From contig CM075767.1 of assembly GCA_037974665.1 (NCBI GenBank), positions 4,048,501-4,112,500 on the forward strand: a stretch of DNA of 64,000 nt, written 5' to 3'. How positions within the stretch are numbered: position 1 is the stretch's first letter; each line of letters opens with the position of its first letter. Source of the DNA: Ehretia macrophylla. Its lineage: Eukaryota > Streptophyta > Magnoliopsida > Boraginales > Ehretiaceae. The notes below the pieces were generated by a model. It ran no database searches. It was given only the letters and a program-made list of their open reading frames with translations, and was not told the origin of the DNA. Below are positions 21,493-32,798 of this stretch, in pieces. Made by a program: the position numbers and the translations under genes.

Positions 21493-23216
21493 TGTGAGAC
21501 CCAATCGTGAATTTTATGTGTATTTAATTGATTTACTTTTTATTGGTAGATAATATGTGAATTTAGATTGCATGTGATTAGAATTTAAGTGGTATTTCAT
21601 TTAATTTAGCAAACTAGGACATGTTTGTCATATCACAATTGTCATTGTATTTGTGGTTATTTAACCCTTGAGATATTTTCCTACCAACCAAATAAGTCTT
21701 CTCAAAGGTCTTCTTAGCCATTTGACCATTTAAACAAAATGAAAACAAGAAAAAGAGAGAGAGAAATAGGGTAGGAGAAAGGAAGAAGAAGAAAAGAGAA
21801 AAAAACATTGTTGCGCAGTTTTGATAAAGCTCACGATCGGAAGGCCATTTGTGGTCCGATTGAGCTGAATTTTGTGTGCATGTTCACAACTCGTCGATCT
21901 TGAATTTGTATGGTCAGAATTTGATTTGGAGCTCTCTACATCCCGTTTTATTAACGTGAATAGTGACGATGTTTCTTGCCATTTTCTTGCTATTTCTTGC
22001 ATCTTCTAACATCCTAGGTGAGGGGTTTTCAAATCTAAAAGTTTAAAGTTTGTGTTTTTGGATATGAACGAGTAAATGTGCTATAGTTGTTAATTGTGCA
22101 AGAGTATCTTGAAAAGTAGTGTTATGAGAAGATACATGTGCATTAGAGTTTGAATGAAACACTAAATGTTATATGCTAACTTTAATGTGTTATAAGTTGA
22201 AAATAGTAGCTAGCTATTAAGTTAAATCTTTGTTCCTTCATGGCTAAAGAGCAAGAAGTGGTGGTATTTTAGTGCAAAAATGGTGGCTGCCAGAATTTTC
22301 CAGCACTGGGGCAAATCTTGTATTTTGCTTGCTAACCTTGTTCCATGCCTGGTTTTACTAATGTTGTGCACTTATATTGCTCCATAGTTGGCTATTATGT
22401 TGGTTATGCTAAAATTGTATATTTATATTGCTTATAAGTTGGCTAATTGTTGGGTTTATGCTAGTTGTTAATTGATATAAGTTTATTCGCAATTGAATGC
22501 TATTGAGGTTAATTTATGGAAATGCCCTTGTGTAATGCTAATTGTTATTGGAAAGGAAATGGTTAAGTGTTTAAAAGTGTTTGCAAGTGGTATGATGGCC
22601 TACTTCGTCACCTACTAAATGTGTTATTGAATGAAATTAAATTGTTAATTGCTTGTTAATGTGTTGAGGGGCAACCTACTTTGTTGTCATCTCAAAGTGA
22701 AGTGAATGCGTGATTAAGTGATTGAATACGTATGTGAATGTTTAAGCGAGGCATGGTAGCGTCGTGTAACTCTTGGCGGCATCAGGCTTGCTGGGTATAT
22801 TGGTATGACTACCATGGTCTTATTCTCTGTTTAAGCGAGGCATGGTAGCATCATGTCACTCCTGGGCGGCATCAGGCTTGCCAGGTGTATTGGAATGACT
22901 ACCATAGTCCTACAAATGTTAAGCGAGGCATGGTAGCATCGTGTTACTCCGGACGACATCGGGCTTGCTAGGTGTATTGGCATGACTACCATGGTCCTAC
23001 AAATGTTTAAACAAGACATAGTAGCATCGTGTCACTCTTGGGCGGCATCGGGCTTGCCATTGGCATGACTACCATAATCCTATTCCCTGTTTAAGCAAGG
23101 TATGGTAGCGTCGTGTCACTCTTGGGCAGCATCGGGCTTGCCAGGTGTATTGGCATGACTACTATGGTCTTAAAAGTGTTAAAGAGGCATGGTAGCGTCG
23201 TGTCAATCCTAGGTGG
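21493..23216 (+). repeat. LTR C, 5' part (truncated LTR with an expanded array)
   Basis: It begins TGTGAGACCCAATCG, like the starts of LTR D and LTR E. It has a TATA-like GTTATTTAACCC near 21656, an A-rich purine leader and a donor-like CCTAG|GTGAGG (GT 22018-22019), the same layout as the other LTRs. The end holds a tandem array and the 3' half is missing. It continues after the solo LTR for about 70 bp (25514-25583), then joins unrelated interior sequence. Confidence 0.65.
22744..23216 (+). repeat. 88-bp tandem array (5.4 units here; completed after the solo LTR)
   Basis: Units start at 22744, 22833, 22921, 23009, 23093 and 23181 (spacings 89, 88, 88, 84, 88). Each reads GAGGCATGGTAGC ... 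GGGCTTGCC ... ATGACTACCATGG, so each contains an inverted pair CATGGTAG / CTACCATG. The sixth unit is split by the solo LTR and resumes at 25514; a seventh begins at about 25568. LARD-B has a single copy of this block at 18313-18372, so the array is an amplification of a normal LTR part. Confidence 0.9.
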
Positions 23217-25513
23217 TGTAATACCTGAGCCCGGAATGTGGAATTTTCTTGTTTATTATTCTGAAAATTATATTTTCTTAAGTTCTTTGAAATCAAATTG
23301 TTGCTTCTTTATTGTCGCAAGGTGCATTGCATTTCGAGAGCGATAGTTAGAGGGTGTCTTCTAGTCCTCAACAAATAGTGAAAACTGGTATTTAGTGTTT
23401 TAATTTTAGTGTTTTAATTGTTGTTAGCTAGAATTAATATTTCATTAGTTATTTTAGCTTTAAAAATGCATAAAATAGGCTAATTTGACCAACTTAAGTT
23501 AGTTGACCAAGGGTTTGACCATTTGACCAAGTTTTTCATCCTTTATTAAGCAAAATAACAAAGAAAAAAAAATAAAACCAGCTGAAAATAAACAAGAGCA
23601 GGCTGAAACCTTGAGAGAAGAAAAAAAAAACATTTCAACCTTCCAAACTTCCAATCTTCGCGTGAGCTTGTGCGGGGTTGTTACCGGGGCATCCAGTGTG
23701 GTTTTCCTAGCGACTAGGAGTGTCTAAGGTGAAGGAAGCACGTTATTTGCGCATTTGAATATCATGTATGTCAACTTTATGATTTTTGGGTTTTATCCGT
23801 AGTTTGTTATTTTAATCGTTTTGATGCTTAAATAACATTCCTTGACAATTGTAGAACATGTATTTATAGCTTTTTAACATTTTCTATGGTTGAATATTGA
23901 GATTACAATTTAAGTTGTTAGTTGAATAGTAAATTATGAATAGTAAACCCTCGAAACGTAGAAGTTGTGCCGTTATGCGTTCTGTTGATGTGAAAAGATG
24001 CTAGATATGCTAGAATGCCTAAATGCATGATTTGTTTGGATTGTGTAATGAAAAAATTGAGAAAAATGCATTGGTGAAAGTCGGGGTCGTTTAGGTTAAG
24101 TTTAGCGTTTTCTCGTTTTGCATGATGGCATTGTCTCGGGAGGCCATGGAAGCACTTTTGGTGTGGTTATGGCGTTGGTTGGGTGTTTGGTTAGGGTAGT
24201 TGTAGTTCAAACGAGCAAAGGGGAAAAATGGGGCTTTGCGTGAATTCTAGGGTAAAGTAGGGTTTCGGGGTCTTTAGACGTGCCTTATGGTAACCTAGGA
24301 GGATTGGTGAAGTCGGTTTCCAAAACTCGTGGCTCGTTTGAAAGTAGTAGCGTTTGGTAAGTTGGGGTCGTTTTGTGTTTTTGTTGGTTTTCATAGAATT
24401 TTGCTTGTAGAATGCTTGTTAATGCTTATTATGCTTGTTAGAGTTGATTTTGAATGGAATGTTTATCAACTGTTGCTATTGCGTGCGAGAGTAACCTACT
24501 TTGTTATTCTCCCACGTGTGGCTCTATTGCTTGATTACTCGATTGTTGTATTGTATATTGTATTGCATTCATAGAGTCAGGGGCGGTGTGACGGGCCTCT
24601 CTGGGTAGCCTCGGGTTGCCAGTGTTGGTTGCTCTAGCTCCGTGTCCTATTCCCTTTCTCGCTTGGGTTGCCTCCCAGGGAGATTTGGGTCGTAGAATTG
24701 ATGGATACTTCCGGGGTATTCCAAACTGAAGTTATAAGGTGGTTTGGGCCGGTGCATCGTCATCTTATTCGTGATTGAAAGTTTCTCTTGGAAAGTGAAT
24801 CGTATCCTTTGAATGAGTGTTTACAGTTTTACTGCTTGTCTTGTTTATTGTTGGCGTTGTTTGTAGTTCTATATGATAACTGAATGAATTGCTTGACTGT
24901 TTGCATTGCATTCTCGTCTCATCTCCGTCCTTGAGACCAATAACCCTCGCTGAGCAATAGTTTTTGCTCATTCCTTTCTATACTATATTTTACATGAGTA
25001 GTTGAAGCGGATCCTATTGAGGTAATTGAGGAGGAGGAGCAAGTGGAGGTGTTTCCTTGATAGCACTTCTTTGCTTAGCTGGTGGTTGGTTGCCAGACTT
25101 TTTGTGCGGGCCATGCTTGATGTGTTAATGCTTGGTTGTCGCTTCATTTTGAGGCTTGTAGCCTTGTATGTAGTTTCTATTTTGAGGCCTTTATGGTCTT
25201 ATGTTGTAAAGGTTTAAAGATTGTAAAGTTGTAAAGTTATACTCTTATGACTAGTAAAGAATTGCATACTAATGGTTTAACTGTTTAGTGGCACAAATAC
25301 TCGTGTAGTATGCATGACATTTTGGTTTGCAAAGTTGTTAATGAGAAGATGTATATTTTCTAAAAGAGAGTTGTCTTGATTCAAATGTTTATTATGGCTT
25401 TCGTAAGTATTATGTTGAATGTAGGGTTTCGGATCGTCCATGGTACAAGGGAGACTCCGTCCGTGTGTCAGGTCCGGGCTTGGCCTTTTGCGGGGTCGGG
25501 TCGGGGCGTGACA
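23217..25513 (+). repeat. solo Tekay LTR (2297 bp) with perfect target duplication
   Basis: It is homologous along its length to the Tekay LTRs at 1984 and 9235 (TGTAATACCTGAGC ... GGGCGTGACA). It is flanked by GGTGG at 23212-23216 and 25514-25518, a perfect 5-bp duplication, and removal restores an 88-bp array unit. A solo LTR with one duplication is the usual product of recombination between two LTRs of one element. Its acceptor-like site reads ACATG instead of ACAGG near 24995, so it is lost in this copy. Confidence 0.95.
24951..24970 (+). promoter_or_regulatory. conserved LTR hairpin (solo Tekay LTR)
   Basis: TGAGCAA (24951-24957) pairs with TTGCTCA (24964-24970). The stem is intact although the following CAG is mutated to CAT. 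Confidence 0.55.
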
Positions 25514-25583
25514 GGTGGCATCGGGCTTGTCAGGTGTATTAGCATGACTACCATGGTGCTACGAATGTTAAGCGAGGCAAGGT

Positions 25584-26191
25584 TGTATGAAGATCTCACT
25601 TGGCAAACAGTGCAGGGGCCTTGGAGTTTGGTTTTGTATATTGTGCACCAGCTCAGTATTTTCCCTCAACATTTGATAGCGATACTCGGGATCTAATTGG
25701 TTATCCTATGGGGTTATTATTTGGAAGACTTCTCTGGAACTTTTGAAGTATATTTGATTGGGTTTTCTTGGTACTTACCTCAACACTCCTAACAGGGAAT
25801 TCTTCTATGAAATTCATGACCAGCGGGGTACTTCTTTGGACCTCTGGATGGAACCTTTATTTGAGCCTTTAGTTGGCCTCCTGCTTGGGTATTCTCAGGT
25901 GATAATAATTGAACTTCTACTAGAGAATCGTATGGGGGGTATTCATTCGGTATTCTTCTTATCATTAATATGTGATGTTAATTTTATCTATAGTATCTTT
26001 GCTTCAGTCTTTAGTTGGTATTTTCTCGGCATTCTTGGTTGGGATTTCTATTCGGGTTTTCCTACGAGCATTCTTATTCACTATCTTGCTCAGCAACCGA
26101 TGAAGATTAGTCAGAGTTGGGTTTCAAATGATGCTGAGTTCTATTGGAAGAAGAATTGCGAGGACGCAATTGTTTTAAGGGGGGGAGAATG
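25584..26191 (+). other. LARD-A2 interior, 3' part, with polypurine tract
   Basis: Non-coding. 25880-26090 shows the TTCTTATTGG-type texture, and the last 160 bp match 11690-11854 of LARD-A closely. It ends TTGTTTTAAGGGGGGGAGAA before the LTR at 26192. The 5' side and its LTR are lost at the junction with LTR C. Confidence 0.7.
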
Positions 26192-28370
26192 TGATAACCC
26201 AAACTCGGCATGCATTTAATAGCATTTAACTGCATTTAATTAATTGTTTAATTAGTTAAATCATTCATTTTTGCACTATCTTGATATTTCTTTTAATAGT
26301 ATTCAAATAATTTTTATATTGAATAACTTAAAAGATTATTACCTAATCCTATTATTTATAGTAATTGGATTTATTTTCTTGTATTTGATTAAGTGTCATC
26401 TTAAATGTTGGTATTTAATTGTATTTAATTACGTGTTTATATTATCTTTTTTATTCGTATCTTAGCATTAACTTCATAATTCTTTAAAATATTATAGGAA
26501 TAGTTAAATTATTTATTTTTAAATGAATATTGATTATTTTGATTATTTTAATAATCGGTTTTAATTTTCTTGCACACTTACTCAGTTTTCAATTAAATGA
26601 GAAAAGTAACTCCGAGCCGGAGTGAATTTTAAACTATTCTATTATTTTACTTTTCAAAAAAATTATAGTTTTATATTATTGCTCATCATTTTATTAGCGA
26701 TCATTTATTGACCGTTTGATCGTAGTGCATCGAAAATGAGAGTAAGAGAAATATTCCTCGGACTTAGTGAAAAATGTTTTTAGCTTAATTTAGCTAGTTT
26801 TAGTTGGTTTTCATTAAAATTGCATTGTTTTAACATGAATTAGATTAAATGGCATCAAAATAAGCTAATTTGACCATTTTTAACTTGATTTTGACCAATC
26901 TTTTTGCCTTTGACCATTTTGCCCCTAAGTGTCATCTTTTATAAAACAAAAGAAAAGAAAAAAAAATAAAACAAGGCAAAAAAAAAGCTCCCATGGCCGA
27001 AACTCCATGGGGAAAGAAAAAAAAATTGATTTTCAATTTTAAAAAACAATTTCGCATGGAATTGCTCAGGGATCGTGGCTAGGGTCCTTGCAAGGCTTCC
27101 TCTTCAATCTTTGTGAGAGTTTTCACATTTTTGTGCATATATATTCGAATTTGATTTTTGATTCAATTTCTTAGATTTAATAATTAATGCGTTATAATGC
27201 TTGAAATTGCTTGGGTTCGTAGAGCATTGCTTGTTAGTTATTTAGCGATTTTTACGGTTAGAAATGCAAATTGAATTTAGACAAGAATGTGAATAGTAAA
27301 AATGAATAGTAAAACCCTAGAATTTTGGATTTTTGATCCGAATTTCGATTTCTTGATTTGGATAGGTGCCATTAATGATAGAAAGATAAAATGTGCAATA
27401 AAAACGGACCGGCCTTTGTTAAAATTGAAAATTAGACAAAGAAATGTAAAGGGGCCGTTTGACCAAAAGTTGACCGTGCTTGAATTGAGTTGGGGGTTTT
27501 GCTATTGAGGGCATGGAAGCACTTTTGGCGTTGTTGTGGCGTTGATTGAGCGACCAGTTAGTATAGTTGTAGTTCAAACGCAGTAGGTGGACTTTCGGGC
27601 CTCGGGTGAGAAAATGAAGTTTCGTGACATAGAAACGTGCCTTGTAGTGCCTAAATGAATGTAGTGAAATCGGTTTCCTAATCCTGTAGCTCGTTTGCTC
27701 ATAATTGCCTTTGGAAGTTAAGGATTTAATGGTGATATTTGTCGTTTTCGTGTTTGAACTGCTATTACATGTTTAATTGATGTTCTTGTTGAAGTTAATG
27801 ATAATCATGCTTGAAAAGTTAATTGATTACAGTTATTGATTGTAAATGCTTGATATCTCGTTTATCGCCACTAATCTGCACTTTCGTGCTATTGCTCGTT
27901 TATTGTTTGTATCTCATATTGCATTGCATTGTGTCAGGCGCGTGAGTGATGGGCCTCTCTGGGCAGTCTCGGGCTACCAGGGTTGGTTTGCTCTAGCTCC
28001 GTGTCCTATTCCCATTTTCGCTAGGGGTGCCGCCCTGGGAGATTTGGGTCGTAGATATGTCGGGTTACATCCGGAGTACACCCAGTGGATGTTATAAGGG
28101 GGTTGCGCGCTTATTGTCATCGTTGTCAACATTAAGCTCGAGATTGATGTAATGCTCGTGGAATCGAATCGCATGGTACATTGCTCATATGAGTGAACCA
28201 TAGCCTTCAGAGTGTGGTATAGCTTTGAATGGTTGTGTTAATGCTTTTATTAATTGTTATTGTATTGATTGTTTATATTGATTACTTACATGTCAGTTAT
28301 ATTGCTTAACTGCCTTATTTGCATTGCACGACTTTCTTTCTCTCCACCTCGATATCTGTCTCGCCCTCAC

Positions 28371-28416
28371 TGAGTATACGTGTTGAGTATACTCACTCCT
28401 CACCACCACATTTCAG
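28371..28416 (+). promoter_or_regulatory. conserved LTR hairpin plus acceptor-like site (LARD-A2)
   Basis: TGAGTATAC (28371-28379) pairs with GTATACTCA (28387-28395), followed by TTTCAG|GAAATG. The loop differs from LARD-A but the stem is identical. Confidence 0.6.
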
Positions 28417-28735
28417 GAAATGCCTTGTTAGCTGGAAAGTTCGTGATTACGTGAAAGTTCGTGCTTGAAGAGTTGTCTTGCGTGCTATGTGGCTTGAGTT
28501 GTCAAAGATGCAAAGATGTATGTTTCATGTGTTGTTTGTATTTAATGTTAAAAAGGAATGTAATTTAAGTTTTACTAGGTTATTGAAGTGATTTGAAAAG
28601 CTAGTTTATGTATTCAGTTAGTATAGTTTAATTTCATTGCATGTATGTAATTGTCTAAAGGAAAAGAGTTAGAATAGTTTGGGTACTTGGAAATATGTAT
28701 ATTGCTGTGTTTAATTGTTGAGAACCGAGGCTCAA

Positions 28736-29847
28736 CATTGGAATTGCTGCCTTATTGGTCAATTTATCGGTAAGCCTCCCCCATTCTTCTTAATTAGAAG
28801 AATGGTCGACACTCAATGGAATAAATTTGGCCATGTCGGCATTCAATCTAATGACTTTGGGTTATATGTGTTTCGGTTTGAATCACAAGCTTCCTGTGAT
28901 CGGGTGATGCAAGAGCTATGGCATGTCCACCACCATCCCCTTCTCCTCAGACGATGGGAAATGGGCCTTCAACTGATTAACATTAATTGTGATAGGGTTC
29001 CAATGTGGTTAAAACTTCGAAATGTCCCACTTGATTTACTTACCAAAGATGGTCTCAGTTATGTTTCCAGCACAATTGGAATCCCTCTTCAGATGGATTC
29101 GAAAACTGCCTCCCGTTCTCACCTCGGGTATGCTAGAGTCTGTGTTGAAATGAATATCCAAAAGGATCTTCCGGACAGAACCTTTGTTGAGATCCCTAAA
29201 GAAGGGTTGGGTAAAGTTGAGATTGATTATGATTGGACTCCACTCAAATGTTCTCATTTCAACGTTGTTGGACATGACACATCATCATGTCCTAATTCTA
29301 TTGAGGAGAAGGTTAATGAGAATGTTACTAGTTCAAATTTGGATTGGACTGATGCTAGAAAGAAATCGAGAAGGAGACGTGGTGCTTCCCGCAAAGTGAA
29401 TACGGGTAATGCAACAGATTTAATGCTCTCAATCTTCTTGATGAAGATAATGGTGAACCTTCTCTTGATCGATCTCAGAGGAACAATTCTAAATCTAGGA
29501 ATCTTGGCAATCATCAATCCTTAGGTACGGGAGTTTACCATGGACAACCAAAGTCCCAAAAGAAACAGGTCTTTTCTGCCAACCCTTCAAATGGGACTAA
29601 TGTAAGTGTCCCTAAGTTTCAAAATTCTGATAACCAAGCTCAGAAAATGTCAGTCACTCCGTTCCCACCACAAGGTTCTAAAGAGAAAAATTTCACAGCT
29701 GCTGCAGGCAAAGTCATTTCAAATTTCAGTTCTTTTGGCAAGGAACATTCTGTTGCCTCAACTTCAAGAGTTAATACCTCTTTCGACTACTCTCGGGCAA
29801 TCCAAGGTATCTTCGATGGAAGACCCCCTGATCGATCAACTCATTGA
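28736..29847 (+). pseudogene. LINE ORF1-like protein (DUF4283 plus zinc knuckle), frameshifted
   Basis: The first part has the DUF4283 pattern of plant LINE ORF1: WNCCLIGQFIGKPP, then QWNKFGHVGI, the FRFESQ strand and LLLRRWEMGLQL, followed by VPMWLKLRNVPLDL. The zinc knuckle reads KCSHFNVVGHDTSSCP, so the second Cys is replaced by Phe. An open frame runs from the LTR ATG at 28715 to 29524, but its first codons are LTR sequence and the true N-terminus is missing. Near 29400-29415 the natural frame shifts; the next frame (29416-29847) is open and gives NRFNALNLLDED and a Ser-rich tail. ORF1 proteins bind LINE RNA. Not functional here. Confidence 0.75.
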
Positions 29848-30029
29848 TGCTGATGTTGTTGTTTAGTTTGTCCGTTTTCATGTTTGTTGCCTTCGGTCTG
29901 CGACCGATTTAGCTTTCGCTTATTTTTGCATTGTTCTTGTTTGTGACACTAGTTGTCATGCATTGTGTACTTTGAAGTACTTTTCCTTTTTCTTTCAATA
30001 AAATACCACTGAATTAACAAAAAAAAAAA
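28736..30029 (+). mobile_element. non-autonomous LINE derivative: ORF1 joined to a 3' end, with poly(A) tail
   Basis: The insertion holds a 5'-truncated ORF1, about 150 bp of 3' untranslated sequence with AATAAA near 29998, and a 17-base A run (about 30013-30029). There is no ORF2 (endonuclease and RT), so it could move only with help from another LINE. The upstream junction lies within LTR sequence, and no clear target duplication is visible because about 90 bp of target is missing. Confidence 0.8.
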
Positions 30030-30146
30030 AAAAAACAGGGGAGACTCCGTCCGTCTTTCCCTAAAAATTTAGCCCGGGTTTGGAATTGGGTTGTGATTAG
30101 ATTGATTGATAGAACTTCCGGTCTCGAGAGGGATTGGGGTGTTACA

Positions 30147-30863
30147 ACTAAGGCCATCTAAGCCTTCCTACCAGCAAGATAAAACATACAAGCATGCATT
30201 CTCATAAGCTATTGAAATTCTATGTTATAAAATCGTTTATCTTTCCACTCTAATATTATCTACTTTACTTTCTTAGGTTTTAAGTCCAGCAACCAACCTT
30301 AACTTTACCCATACAAGATGCAAACCAAGTAGGTAATAAAGTAAATCATTAAGTTATTACAAGCCAACCTCAATTTAACTAAACATACGAGCCTTTAAAC
30401 TTTTTAATACAATTCTCCAAGGCAACACAATTATATACAATTTTCTTAATACTAACATGTTTTACAACACTGTACAACCCAACCAGCTTGTCACATAGGT
30501 GTCCAACTCAAACACGTAGCAGTCAAGTAAACACTTGCTTTTCTTCTACCTCACGAGACAATCTTTGCCATGCCTGAAAAATTTTAGAAAGAGGTGTGAG
30601 CAAAACACTATTGCTCAGTGAAGGAGGGGAAACAGTTATTCGGGGAGTTTTCAAAAAAAATACTTTCATGCAATGCAAACAGTCAAACTAGGCACAAAAC
30701 ATTATAAGGAACCAATAAAACAATAAATACAAAATGACAATTAAAGGCAATAAAGCTAGATAACAATTTACATATAAGCCATAGGACCAGGCGAATGTGG
30801 GAATAGCTATGGAGCTAGGGCAACCAACTCTGGCAAGCCCGATGTAGCCCAAAGAGGCCCATT
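30147..30863 (-). repeat. inverted fragment of a related LTR
   Basis: Read on the minus strand it contains GGGCTTGCCAGAGTTGG and CCCTAGCTCCATAGC like the structured block of the other LTRs. A hairpin TGAGCAA / TTGCTCA (30617-30597) is followed by TTTTTCAGG (AG at plus 30574-30575). No LTR terminus is visible at either side, so it is a fragment. No gene seen. Confidence 0.65.
30574..30617 (-). promoter_or_regulatory. conserved LTR hairpin plus acceptor-like site (inverted fragment)
   Basis: The arms TGAGCAA / TTGCTCA are at 30611-30617 and 30597-30603. On the minus strand a CTCTTTC tract and TTTTTCAG|G follow, the arrangement seen in four other LTR types. Confidence 0.55.
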
Positions 30864-32798
30864 TGTGACTCCCGAGACCTAGTGCATGCAAACTTCATTC
30901 ATTTATATATATTTATGTGTTTATTTAAGTGTTGTTATGTGATTATTTGTTTATTTAATAGTTTGCATTTATTTGTTAGTTACTTTACATGTTTTGAGAA
31001 AAATAATAAGTATACTATGTTTAATTAATGTATATAAAATAATTAACTTATTATTTTGCTATTTAAATTATGTGAAATTATTTTCTACATCTAGTAGACC
31101 TATTTTCATTATTTTAAAATGAGCCCTGAGCCCGGGGTAAAAATTAAAGTATTTTATTTTGCCAATCTCGTATTTTTTCCTTAATATATAAGTGATTGTG
31201 GGCAAGCGTTCATAATTTTTATTTGCATAGAACTTCGGGAAGATGGATAGAAAAATTATTTTGTGTATCGCATGAATAGTGACTTTTTGCTTGTGTTTTG
31301 TACCAACTAGTAGACTTAGCTTGTTTTCACCTTGTTTAATTTGAAATACTTAATATTCCAAGCCCAAAACCACATCCAAATCGCCAAACACCCAAGCCCA
31401 TAAATATTCTACCTATCTATAAAACATAAAACATAAAATAAATACACACACACATACATGTTTAAAACACACAAACACACACAAAAATCAGATACACATA
31501 CTCACACACACAAAACAAGGCTAAACACACACAACACAAGAAAGGAATAAGAAAATAGGAAGAAAGAAGGGAGTCTAAGCCTACTTAGCCAAATTTCTTG
31601 CATGTTTGGCCTTGGAGGTGAGGGATTCATGCTTCTCTTGCATTTATTTTGTGTATTTATGCCTTTCTAATGTTGTTTATAAAGTAGACCTATGATCTAA
31701 GAGCTTGTAAATGCTTGAAAGAATGACTACTAGCTTGAGTACATGTTGTGGGAGTCCTCTTTTGCATGGTTTCTTAGTGTTTTTTTTTTTTGTTAATTAT
31801 GGTTTCTTAGTGTTGGCAGTAGATTTTGTTGTATTGTTGTCTTGTTAGTTGATGTGCAAGAGTGAAGATTACATGCTTGATGGTTGGTCTCAATGAAGTG
31901 CTTTAGAGATGTATATGTTAAAATAAAGTCTAGAATTAACACAAGGTGCAAGTTAGTTGCTAAGAAATGAAGAAGAGCATAAAGTGCAAATTCGGACAGA
32001 TCATTGCCCCTGTGTTCTAAAGCCTTTTTGACATAGTAAACGTGCTCAAAAATTAACAAAATTTATACAGTAGCTAGATTAGGTAGTTTAGAGCAAATGT
32101 TGATTTCTAGGGCTAAGTTTAATTCTAACGTTTTAACCCTACGATTTAACCATTTCTGAAATGTGTCCTGAAATCGCTGGTGCAGGGTAGTTTAGAGTAG
32201 TTGCACGAAAAATGGTATAACTCATTGAATTTAAGTTGGAATTAGGCATTGTTTGATTTTAAAGTCATCTACACTCGAAGAGCTATGTTTTTACATAAAA
32301 TAAGACAGTTTGGAGGTCAATAGCATAGGTAACCGAATTGATTAAGTTAAGTCTATGTTAAAGAAATTGGAAAATGTTTTAGTGGGATTACTATTTGATA
32401 TTGTTAATTGGGGTTACGAAGTGGTGAAATTGCTAATTCTTGCTAATGTCTATTGTTGCTAAGTGATATTTAATCATGCGGAAGTGTTAGTTCTTGCATA
32501 TTAATTGCTATTTCCTGTTATATATTGATTAAGTAAGTTAGGGCAAATGTAGATAAATTTGATTTTGTGTTGTTTTGCATATCTATCTTGTTCTTTGGTG
32601 CTTATGAGATAGAGAGAACATTCTTTTGCAAGTTTTAGAGGTTTTCATGGTTAGTTGCTTAATGAATTAAAGTATGGTAGCTTTAGGTATAATTGAAGAA
32701 TAAGTGTTTGAGTTTATGCTTGAATGAAATGTTTTGTGGTAGAAATAGGCTTCATATGAATTATGAACCATGAATTGAACAAGAAATCCAAGTAAAAG
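30864..32798 (+). repeat. LTR D, part 1 (interrupted by the copia element)
   Basis: It begins TGTGACTCCCGAGACC, related to the starts of LTR B, C and E. It has a TATA-like TCTATAAAACAT near 31417, a (CA)-rich leader and a donor-like TTGGAG|GTGAGG (GT 31618-31619). It resumes at 49471 after the copia element. No coding sequence is visible. Confidence 0.65.

Larger units (their letters stand above)
26192..30146 (+). mobile_element. LARD-A2 3' LTR, split by a LINE-derived insertion at 28736-30029
   Basis: It starts TGATAACCCAAACTC and ends GGGGTGTTACA, homologous to 11855-14533. It keeps the structured block (27950-28102), a donor-like TT|GTGAGAG (GT 27113-27114), and a hairpin with TTTCAG|G acceptor (28415-28416). 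The insertion sits near the 3' end. About 90 bp present in LARD-A (approximately 14337-14424) is missing at the insertion point. LTR sequence resumes at about 30030 with CAGGGGAGACTCCGTCCG. Confidence 0.85.

Noticed and set aside
22744-23216. CRISPR-like regular array
   Set aside because: The 88-bp units are contiguous with no unique spacers, the context is a plant LTR, and the unit occurs singly in another LTR.
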